From a bacterium (lineage in GTDB: Bacteria > UBP13 > UBA5359), in assembly GCA_028699365.1 (NCBI GenBank), contig JAQVUQ010000183.1:1-5953 (forward strand): a stretch of DNA of 5,953 nucleotides. Direction: 5' to 3'. Of the stretch, positions 1-4,104 are shown piece by piece. Position 1 is the first letter of the stretch; every line of letters begins with the position of its first letter. The position numbers and the translations under genes were made by a program. The notes under the pieces are model-generated. The model made no database searches and was not told the DNA's origin. It worked only from the letters and a program-made list of their open reading frames with translations.

Positions 1-1
1 A

Positions 2-148
2 CAAGGGGCGGAAAAGATACTCTTTGCCACGGATTCCCCCTGGGCGGAACAAGCGGAGGAACTGGAAGCCGTCGACGATCTGGAGCTCAGTCCGGATGAG
101 AAGAAGCTTGTGCTTGGCGACAATGCCGCTAGAATACTGGAGATATAG
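2..148 (+). CDS. C-terminal end of an amidohydrolase-family (amidohydrolase 2-like) metal-dependent hydrolase, partial
   Basis: The gene enters from the left edge and ends at a TAG at 146-148; 48 residues are visible. They begin QGAEKILFATDSPW and end with LSPDEKKLVLGDNAARILEI. A hydrophobic strand followed by (G/A)(S/T)DxPW and, about 25-30 residues later, a helix ending in NAARIL is the usual C-terminus of amidohydrolase-2 TIM-barrel enzymes. The Asp of ATDSPW corresponds to the metal- or substrate-binding Asp at the end of barrel strand 8. Substrate cannot be told from this tail; family members include decarboxylases, lactonases and other hydrolases. It reads in the same direction as the AraC regulator that starts 78 bp downstream. 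A short inverted repeat (TATAG/CTATA, 144-158) overlaps the stop but lacks a T-tract, so no terminator is claimed. Family call is fairly sure, specific function unknown. Confidence 0.72.
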   Translation, partial: QGAEKILFATDSPWAEQAEELEAVDDLELSPDEKKLVLGDNAARILEI

Positions 149-180
149 TCCGTCTATAGCTCTCCGTAGGTGATACTATT

Positions 181-208
181 TTGATCTGCGCTTGGAGAGC
201 ACTATAAA
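181..208 (+). promoter_or_regulatory. Candidate sigma-70 type promoter of the first AraC gene
   Basis: TTGATC (181-186) and TATAAA (203-208) are separated by 16 bp, with the TTG start codon at 227, so the leader would be only about 12 nt. The -35 matches four of six consensus bases and the -10 five of six. A 7-bp inverted repeat, GCTCTCC (159-165) and GGAGAGC (194-200), flanks the -35 and ends just before the -10, a position where a regulator could block the promoter. Prediction from sequence only. Confidence 0.35.
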
Positions 209-226
209 AAGGCTTACAGAGGAATC

Positions 227-1081
227 TTGAAACCAACAACTAACAACCAACAACTAGCAACTGCGCTCGAAGAGCGCATCTTCAGGGCGGATACGGATTT
301 TCCCGTTAAGGTAGCCTGGGCATCGGGTAAGCTTAGCGGCAGAGGGGCGCTGGCTTACCACGGGGAGATGGAATTGCATTTCATCAAGAGGGGTGAGGGC
401 GCCTACTTCATAGCAGACAATAGTTATTCTTATCAGAAAAACCATCTTATTGTGATACTTCCGGACGTTATTCACAGATCCATGCCACACCCTGATTCCG
501 ATTCTTATCTTGAGAAATGGTCTCTCTTCTTTCCCCTGTCTCTTCTTCCGGGAAAACTTAATATGCCGGAACGCTCCTCTTGCCTGGAACTGGATGAGAG
601 AGCGGCTACGGAAGCCGAGGTCGTTTTTCGTATCGTAGAAGAGGAGAAGCGCAGCCGGGATACACTCTGGAAAGAGATAGTAACCAACCAGTTGGAACGA
701 ATACTTATGCTGGCCGTGCGGGCCGGCACGAAGGTCGATACCGATCGGCCGGAGAATCCGCTGGTAAAGAAGTTGATACGGTATATAGAAGAGCATTTCA
801 GAGAGGAATTGAATCTTACAGTGCTCATGGAAGAGTTCTCATATTCTCCCAGCCATATATCCAGGGTTTTCAAACAGTGTACAGGCTTGAACCTTCACCA
901 GTATATAATACAACGACGTATCGCCGAGGCTAAAAGACTGCTGGAAGAAGGGGCGTTGAAGGTGGATGCCGTATCCAGTGAAGCAGGTTTCAGCGATTTC
1001 TCCCTGTTCAATCGTAACTTCAAGAGCATCACCGGCTTTACTCCCGCCGCCTATCGCAAAATATCACATCCGGATGCCTGA
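227..1081 (+). CDS. AraC-family transcriptional regulator with N-terminal cupin sensor domain (paralogue 1)
   Basis: A 284-residue cytoplasmic DNA-binding protein of normal AraC-family length. Residues about 40-90 form the cupin-like effector domain, seen in YHGEMELHFIKRGEGAYFI with His45, Glu49, His51 and a later His83 in a ...PDVIH context, the pattern of sugar-sensing AraC proteins. Residues about 178-278 are the double helix-turn-helix: the first at about 197-220 (SPSHISRVFKQCTG), the second at about 245-277 (GFSDFSLFNRNFKSITGFTPAAYR), joined by the helix QYIIQRRIAEAKRLL. The start is TTG at 227, because no ATG or GTG in frame lies before the cupin domain; AGAGGAA at 218-224 is a close-set ribosome site. 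The first 12 codons contain a 14-nt-period direct repeat. It is paralogous to the regulator at 2305-3147 (shared KRGxGAYFIAD and QYIIQRR). Its 3' end converges with the toxin gene, 17 bp away. The ligand is not determinable; a sugar is likely by family. Confidence 0.9.
   Translation: MKPTTNNQQLATALEERIFRADTDFPVKVAWASGKLSGRGALAYHGEMELHFIKRGEGAYFIADNSYSYQKNHLIVILPDVIHRSMPHPDSDSYLEKWSLFFPLSLLPGKLNMPERSSCLELDERAATEAEVVFRIVEEEKRSRDTLWKEIVTNQLERILMLAVRAGTKVDTDRPENPLVKKLIRYIEEHFREELNLTVLMEEFSYSPSHISRVFKQCTGLNLHQYIIQRRIAEAKRLLEEGALKVDAVSSEAGFSDFSLFNRNFKSITGFTPAAYRKISHPDA
231..256 (+). repeat. Short tandem direct repeat at the 5' end of the AraC gene
   Basis: AACCAACAACTA occurs at 231-242 and again at 245-256, a 14-bp period, inside the first codons of the TTG-started regulator and encoding an Asn/Gln/Thr-rich stretch. 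The period is not a multiple of three, so gain or loss of one unit would shift the frame. Confidence 0.6.
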
Positions 1082-1098
1082 TATGGTGTTGCTTGACT

Positions 1099-1620
1099 CT
1101 AAAGCCCCATCCGGGCGATATCTTTAATGGTTTTATAGAGGTGCAGCGGGCCGGTTGTCAGTTCTTCAAAATCGTATTTCCGGTAGAAATCTGCAGCTTG
1201 TTCATGCAGTGCGTCCACGATCAGAGCATGTACTCCGACCTGTCGCGACAGAAGCAGAGCGCTGCGCTGGGCGTGCATAAGCAACCGAATCCCGATTCCC
1301 TGTCCATGATAGCGCTTATCGACGGCAAGCTTGCCGAGAAGAAGTGCAGGAACTCTTCTAACGCCGGACTTTCCCTGTAACTCGTCGGGGGCCAGTGAGG
1401 TCATCGACAGAGTATAGTAACCGACGATTTGTGTACAACCGGGCTTAGTAACAGCAATCCATACTTGCGCGTAGCCTTTGTCTACATGCTGGCGGGCGAT
1501 GAATTTAAGATAGTCGTTGAGTTCAGTCTCTCCACAGTCAAAAGTGACCCGGTCATGAACGGTTCTATCCAGACGTTCAATGATAAGCGGTGTGGGAGGC
1601 ATGGATTGGCAGGCTACCAT
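1099..1620 (-). CDS. GNAT acetyltransferase toxin of a TacAT/AtaRT-type toxin-antitoxin system
   Basis: A 173-residue GNAT protein. Residues 27-42 (FDCGETELNDYLKFIA) carry the FxCGxxxLxxYL signature of the TacT/AtaT/ItaT toxin group. LLLGKLAVDKRYHGQGIGIRLL at about 93-114 is the acetyl-CoA pyrophosphate-binding motif (Q/R-G-x-G: QGIG), and ADFYRKYDFEEL at about 143-154 contains the conserved Tyr (Tyr146) that acts as general acid in these toxins. Known members acetylate the amino group of aminoacyl-tRNAs and stop translation; which tRNA is hit here cannot be read. It follows the DUF1778 antitoxin gene in the same operon with a 7-nt overlap (start at 1620, antitoxin stop at 1614-1616), implying translational coupling. 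An ATG at codon 7 (1602) is an alternative start giving 167 residues, nearer the conserved core. All key motifs look intact, so it is probably functional. Confidence 0.9.
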   Translation of the reverse strand: MVACQSMPPTPLIIERLDRTVHDRVTFDCGETELNDYLKFIARQHVDKGYAQVWIAVTKPGCTQIVGYYTLSMTSLAPDELQGKSGVRRVPALLLGKLAVDKRYHGQGIGIRLLMHAQRSALLLSRQVGVHALIVDALHEQAADFYRKYDFEELTTGPLHLYKTIKDIARMGL

Positions 1621-1916
1621 ATCTGCCTATCGTCCTCATTCCGGCCGAGCTTGAATAGTTCCATTGCCTTTTGGGTTGCTTCACCGGGTTCTCTCGGCGG
1701 ACGATCAATGGATGAGGTGAAGCGATTCCATTCATCCTTATCCAATCGAATTACCGATTCGTCACGGAGCGTTTCCGATGCCACGTTTACCAGCGTATGG
1801 ATCACAAAATCCGATGTTGAGAAGCCGAAAACTTGAGCGGCTTTCTCGATCAACCGTTTATGTTCAGGAGATATCCTGCAACTCAAACTTTCCGATTTGA
1901 TGCGCGATGTTGACAT
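1614..1916 (-). CDS. DUF1778 ribbon-helix-helix antitoxin (TacA-like)
   Basis: A 100-residue protein of typical TacA length. Residues about 10-48 are a ribbon-helix-helix DNA-binding domain: strand SLSCRIS, helix EHKRLIEKAAQVFG, then FSTSDFVIHTLVNVASE. The C-terminal arm, about 55-77 (VIRLDKDEWNRFTSSIDRPP), is the toxin-neutralising segment; the x-LDxPP-x ending is a hallmark of the DUF1778 family. Its expected role is to bind the GNAT toxin encoded immediately downstream, block its acetyl-CoA or active site, and autorepress the operon with the toxin as co-repressor. The start at 1916 is well supported by an exact AGGAGGTGAT ribosome site ending close upstream. The stop (TAG) overlaps the toxin start. 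The gene order antitoxin-toxin and convergent orientation against the first AraC gene fit an accessory cassette. Confidence 0.9.
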   Translation of the reverse strand: MSTSRIKSESLSCRISPEHKRLIEKAAQVFGFSTSDFVIHTLVNVASETLRDESVIRLDKDEWNRFTSSIDRPPREPGEATQKAMELFKLGRNEDDRQIW

Positions 1917-1920
1917 GTCA
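1911..1920. promoter_or_regulatory. Perfect palindrome over the antitoxin start codon, candidate operator
   Basis: TGACATGTCA is a perfect 10-bp palindrome covering the antitoxin ATG (1914-1916, minus strand). The half-site TGTCA/TGACA recurs at 1961-1965 in the predicted -35 region. Ribbon-helix-helix antitoxins bind short repeated sites near their own promoters, so this is a possible autoregulatory operator; the assignment is inference. Confidence 0.35.
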
Positions 1921-1921
1921 T

Positions 1922-1931
1922 ATCACCTCCT
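1922..1931 (-). promoter_or_regulatory. Consensus ribosome binding site of the antitoxin gene
   Basis: On the minus strand the sequence reads AGGAGGTGAT, fully complementary to the 16S rRNA 3' tail, with the AGGAGG core 9 nt from the ATG at 1916. It is by far the strongest Shine-Dalgarno in the window, consistent with antitoxin being made in excess of toxin, and it fixes the antitoxin start. Confidence 0.8.
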
Positions 1932-1937
1932 ATCGTC

Positions 1938-1966
1938 AATATACCACAATGTATTGCATATGTCAC
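1938..1966 (-). promoter_or_regulatory. Candidate promoter of the toxin-antitoxin operon
   Basis: Reading the minus strand, GTGACA (1966-1961) is a -35 with five of six consensus bases and TATATT (1943-1938) a -10 with five of six, separated by exactly 17 bp. Transcription would start near 1930, at the ribosome site, giving a very short leader. The -35 overlaps a TGACA half-site shared with the palindrome at 1911-1920. Confidence 0.5.
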
Positions 1967-2037
1967 ACGCTAAAACCGAAATAACAAAATATCACACCTC
2001 GGTGCCTGATAATGACATTGTTTCCGTCAGTCAATAA

Positions 2038-2205
2038 ATGATATCTATAAAGAATAGAGCCGTGGAGCTACCTCTGGATGGAACTGCTTTTGAGATCGAA
2101 CTGCAGAGGTTGATAGATGATTCAAGCCTCGGCAGGATCTCTTAGGGAAATGCCCGGAAGCTTCTTGAATTGACAGGAAATCTTATAGCAGCTATAGAAT
2201 TATGA
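2038..2205 (+). pseudogene. Decayed C-terminal coding remnant with an in-frame stop, possibly of a glycosyltransferase or amidohydrolase
   Basis: One frame reads ELPLDGTAFEIELQRLIDDS then SLGRIS, a TAG (2143-2145), then GNARKLLELTGNLIAAIEL and a TGA (2203-2205). The pattern L-I-D-D-x-x-L ... GNARKLLE continues sensibly through the TAG, which suggests one nonsense mutation in what was coding DNA. LxxDDxxL followed by xNARKLxE is typical of the C-terminus of GT4-type glycosyltransferases. A second possibility is an amidohydrolase tail (GNARxLLxL), interesting because an amidohydrolase tail also precedes the first AraC gene. No Shine-Dalgarno precedes the ATG at 2038, and a TAA lies just before it, so only a fragment survives. 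The segment is short and the family call is tentative; it could also be chance. Confidence 0.35.
2170..2198 (+). promoter_or_regulatory. Candidate sigma-70 type promoter of the second AraC gene
   Basis: A perfect TTGACA (2170-2175) lies 17 bp before TATAGA (2193-2198, four of six -10 bases). Transcription would start near 2205 and give a leader of about 100 nt before the ATG at 2305. A perfect TATAAT at 2208-2213 is also present but lacks a good -35 at normal spacing. The promoter sits inside the decayed remnant. Confidence 0.4.
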
Positions 2206-2245
2206 ATTATAATGTATGCTATGGTAAGCAAGCAGGCAGGCATAT

Positions 2246-2260
2246 ACTATTGATAATAGT
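2246..2260. promoter_or_regulatory. Dyad upstream of the second AraC gene
   Basis: ACTATT-GAT-AATAGT is a perfect 6-bp inverted repeat around a 3-bp centre, about 45 bp before the ATG. The half ATACTATT also occurs at 173-180 upstream of the first AraC gene. It may be an operator shared by the two paralogues; unproven. Confidence 0.3.
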
Positions 2261-2274
2261 GGTGTCATAAGAAC

Positions 2275-2286
2275 TCTTCCGGAAGA
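2275..2286. promoter_or_regulatory. Perfect 12-bp palindrome in the leader of the second AraC gene
   Basis: TCTTCCGGAAGA is self-complementary over 12 bp and ends 18 bp before the ATG at 2305. It could be a protein-binding site or a small RNA structure near the ribosome site. Function unknown. Confidence 0.3.
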
Positions 2287-2304
2287 AAGCGAGAGAAGTA
2301 TAAA

Positions 2305-3147
2305 ATGATCGCTTTTGCTAAGCCTTTCCACCAGGCGATTTTTGAAGGACCGGTTGAACTGCCGGTTAGAGCCAGTTGGACATGGTCCCAATACCCCGCC
2401 AAACCGCTAACCTATCATGAGGAGTGCGAATACCACCTGATCAAAAGAGGTCACGGTGCTTACTTTATCGCAGATAGGAAATATGATTATCAGAAGAATA
2501 CACTGGTAATCATAAGATCGAACGAAGTTCACGCTTGTCTGCCTGAACCCGGTTCTTATCTGGAGAAAGCCACTCTCTATTTGCCGGTCTCTCTGGTAAA
2601 GGAGCAGCAAGCTGATTTTTTCATCAATGATGGGAACTTTCATCATGTCCTTAACCTGTCGGAGCAGGAAGCTACCGCAATTGAAATTATCGTGAATACC
2701 GTCTGCCGGGAGTTGGAGGCTAAAGATGTCGGATGGGATGTGATAGTTAAAGCTATGGCAGCACATTTTCTGTCTCTCACCAGGAGGGCTATGCTGCATG
2801 CTCAACAAGCACCGGTCACCAGCACCAATACCCTTGTTCGTCAATTGGTAGATTACATAGAAAGTAACTATAACCAGCCGTTGATGTTGTATTCCATGGC
2901 AAAAGATGTTGGCTGCGATCCCAGCTATATCTCGCGTCTTTTTAAACGGCATACCGGCCTGTGTTTTAAGCAATACATAATTCAACGCCGGGTAACTGAG
3001 GCAAAGAGATTGCTAAGGGAGAATAACGATTTGCCTGTGGATGCAATTTCACAAAGAGTTGGGTTTGGGGATTTTGTTGTTCTCAACCGTAATTTCAAGT
3101 TGCTTACAGGCATGACGCCATCCGCTTATCGGCGCATGCTGGTGTAG
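2305..3147 (+). CDS. AraC-family transcriptional regulator with N-terminal cupin sensor domain (paralogue 2)
   Basis: A 280-residue AraC protein. The cupin-like sensor spans about residues 33-80: YHEECEYHLIKRGHGAYFI, with His38, Glu42, His44 and later His76. The double helix-turn-helix occupies about 176-278: first unit around 197-218 (DPSYISRLFKRHTG), the linker helix QYIIQRRVTEAKRLL, second unit around 245-277 (GFGDFVVLNRNFKLLTGMTPSAYRR). The start is ATG at 2305, preceded by a modest GAGAGAAG ribosome site. It aligns along its whole length with the regulator at 227-1081, including the near-identical KRGxGAYFIAD and QYIIQRR blocks and a similar first recognition helix, so the two are paralogues that could bind related sites. 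It is followed, after a 190-bp structured leader, by a prepilin and a secreted hydrolase gene in the same direction, its likeliest local targets. The effector is probably a carbohydrate by family; the ligand is not known. Confidence 0.9.
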   Translation: MIAFAKPFHQAIFEGPVELPVRASWTWSQYPAKPLTYHEECEYHLIKRGHGAYFIADRKYDYQKNTLVIIRSNEVHACLPEPGSYLEKATLYLPVSLVKEQQADFFINDGNFHHVLNLSEQEATAIEIIVNTVCRELEAKDVGWDVIVKAMAAHFLSLTRRAMLHAQQAPVTSTNTLVRQLVDYIESNYNQPLMLYSMAKDVGCDPSYISRLFKRHTGLCFKQYIIQRRVTEAKRLLRENNDLPVDAISQRVGFGDFVVLNRNFKLLTGMTPSAYRRMLV

Positions 3148-3179
3148 TTGTGAAATTTCTCTTTGGCGGTCAGGCGTTA

Positions 3180-3295
3180 AATTACAGGTCATATTTTATT
3201 ACCTCGTGGCCAGTATTCTTATTGCATAGCGGTATGCAGTAAGGTAAACTAAGCATAGCAAACCGGTTGCTACAGTTCCGGTTTAGCCTGTAATT
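3180..3295 (+). promoter_or_regulatory. Candidate structured 5' leader RNA (three-way junction) upstream of the prepilin gene
   Basis: Three non-crossing helices can be drawn. P1 pairs AATTACAGG (3180-3188) with CCTGTAATT (3287-3295), nine perfect base pairs closing about 98 nt. P2 pairs 3217-3228 with 3233-3244, twelve pairs including two G-U, capped by a GCGG loop (3229-3232). P3 pairs AAACCGG (3260-3266) with CCGGTTT (3278-3284) over an 11-nt loop. TTACCT (3199-3204) can alternatively pair with AGGTAA (3242-3247), competing with the base of P2, so two conformations are possible. No T-tract follows P3, so it is not an ordinary terminator. The element ends 27 nt before the strong ribosome site of the prepilin gene. 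I do not recognise a known riboswitch class; c-di-GMP-I core motifs are absent. Structure is from hand pairing only. Confidence 0.4.
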
Positions 3296-3322
3296 GGTGG
3301 TGTAAAGTGTGTTAGAAATCAA

Positions 3323-3330
3323 AGGGGGAG
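3323..3330 (+). promoter_or_regulatory. Ribosome binding site of the prepilin gene
   Basis: AGGGGGAG lies 7 nt before the ATG at 3338 and selects this start over the ATG at 3333, which is out of frame and too close. Confidence 0.7.
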
Positions 3331-3337
3331 TGATGAA

Positions 3338-4060
3338 ATGTCAGGAAATAATGAAATAGTAGTAAAAAGAGGCGGCAATTATTACGGATTTACGCTGATA
3401 GAATTGCTCGTTGTTATTGCTATAATAGCACTGTTGGCGTCCATCCTGTTCCCGGTGTTCGGGCAGGCCAGGGAAAAGGCCAGGCAGGCAGTGTGCCAGA
3501 GCAATATGAAGCAATTATTTAACGCTATGATGATGTATGTCCAGGATTACGATGAGACTTTTCCTGTAGGCTATTTTAAGGATGCCAACGGTCAGGATGC
3601 AACATGGACATGTTCCCTGTACCCTTATCTGGGAGGCAAAGATACAAACAGGACTACTTTCAGAGCTAATGTAACGACAAGGTCCGTTTACTTCTGTCCC
3701 AGCCAGCCGTTTGAGCCCAATTACAGCGGTGTGGAGAGCTACCCTTCGTACGGCCTGAATGCTTATCTTTGTGCTGCCAAAACCAGCCCATCCTGTAAGC
3801 CTGGGGCACCTCTGGCGGCCATAAAGCGTGATCACGGAAGCGTAGTCCTTCTGGCTGATGTGCAGTATGCTTCTAATCGGCCTGGGTTGGGTTTTCGTAT
3901 CTTGACCGGCTCCTATTTCTCTGCCAGGCATAGCGGACGGTGTGCGGTATTATGGGTAGATGGGCATATAAGCCTTTTGGATAAAATCTGGGCGTCCAAT
4001 AATGGTATGACTGGGGAGGATATTCTTGACTATGCGGATCTTTCCTCCTATTACTTATAA
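3338..4060 (+). CDS. DUF1559-family prepilin-like protein with type IV pilin N-terminal methylation motif and H-X9-DG C-terminus
   Basis: A 240-residue type IV pilin/type II pseudopilin-like protein. A 17-residue basic leader ends in Gly17, followed by Phe18 and Glu22 (G|FTLIE), the prepilin-peptidase cleavage and N-methylation signal, and then a hydrophobic helix to about residue 40. [20 protein letters not shown] continues the helix, and [13 protein letters not shown] begins the globular domain. Further family marks are YFCPSQP (118-123), SYGLNAYL (137-144) and the C-terminal H-X9-DG motif (His198 ... Asp208-Gly209 in [14 protein letters not shown]). Six cysteines (53, 92, 120, 145, 153, 202) could form disulfides outside the cell. 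These proteins occur in many copies in Armatimonadota and Planctomycetota; most have no defined role beyond presumed surface or secretion-pseudopilus assembly. It lies 44 bp upstream of a signal-peptide-bearing hydrolase-like gene with no terminator between, suggesting cotranscription. Confidence 0.92.
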   Translation: MSGNNEIVVKRGGNYYGFTLIELLVVIAIIALLASILFPVFGQAREKARQAVCQSNMKQLFNAMMMYVQDYDETFPVGYFKDANGQDATWTCSLYPYLGGKDTNRTTFRANVTTRSVYFCPSQPFEPNYSGVESYPSYGLNAYLCAAKTSPSCKPGAPLAAIKRDHGSVVLLADVQYASNRPGLGFRILTGSYFSARHSGRCAVLWVDGHISLLDKIWASNNGMTGEDILDYADLSSYYL

Positions 4061-4087
4061 ACATATAGGATGTTACTGAATATGCTG

Positions 4088-4095
4088 AAAGAAGG
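4088..4095 (+). promoter_or_regulatory. Ribosome binding site of the secreted hydrolase-like gene
   Basis: AAAGAAGG ends 9 nt before the ATG at 4105 and only 3 nt before an in-frame ATG at 4099. Normal spacing favours 4105. Confidence 0.5.
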
Positions 4096-4104
4096 TATAT
4101 GAGT

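Larger units (their letters stand above)
1917..2304. other. Gene-poor 388-bp interval between the toxin-antitoxin operon and the second AraC gene
   Basis: No intact gene of useful length is visible here. From left to right it holds the divergent toxin-antitoxin promoter and ribosome site (1922-1966), an AT-rich stretch without recognised content (about 1967-2037), a decayed coding remnant (2038-2205), a likely forward promoter inside that remnant (2170-2198), a small AGCA/GGCA run (2227-2241) and two dyads upstream of the AraC start (2246-2260 and 2275-2286). Confidence 0.6.

Noticed and set aside
254-873. Open frames on the minus strand opposite the first AraC gene
   Set aside because: They lie entirely over a well-supported gene, have no recognisable domains and lack convincing starts; shadows of the AraC gene.
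1093-1836. Plus-strand open frames over the toxin-antitoxin region
   Set aside because: The minus-strand genes have clear GNAT and DUF1778 motifs, a strong ribosome site and a promoter; the plus frames have no family features.
2227-2241. AGCA/GGCA short tandem run
   Set aside because: Only two copies each of two 4-mers; no evidence of function.
2200-2985. Minus-strand frames opposite the second AraC gene and its leader
   Set aside because: Overlap an obvious AraC gene and show no protein-family pattern.
3260-3284. Rho-independent terminator of the second AraC gene
   Set aside because: The AAACCGG/CCGGTTT stem has a large loop and is followed by AGCCTG rather than a T-tract.
3175-3295. Integron attC site, because GTTAAAT at 3175-3181 fits the GTTRRRY core and inverted repeats follow
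   Set aside because: No matching RYYYAAC partner at attC distance and no L'/L'' arrangement; the gene context is not a cassette array.
3180-3295. c-di-GMP-I (GEMM) riboswitch
   Set aside because: ACAGG near the 5' side and AGCCTG near the 3' side are suggestive, but the GCAAACC/GACGCAAAGCC core and the tetraloop-receptor pattern are absent.
4082-4102. Six-codon mini-frame whose TGA overlaps the in-frame ATG at 4099
   Set aside because: Too short to judge, no own ribosome site, and the better-spaced start of the downstream gene is 4105; probably chance.
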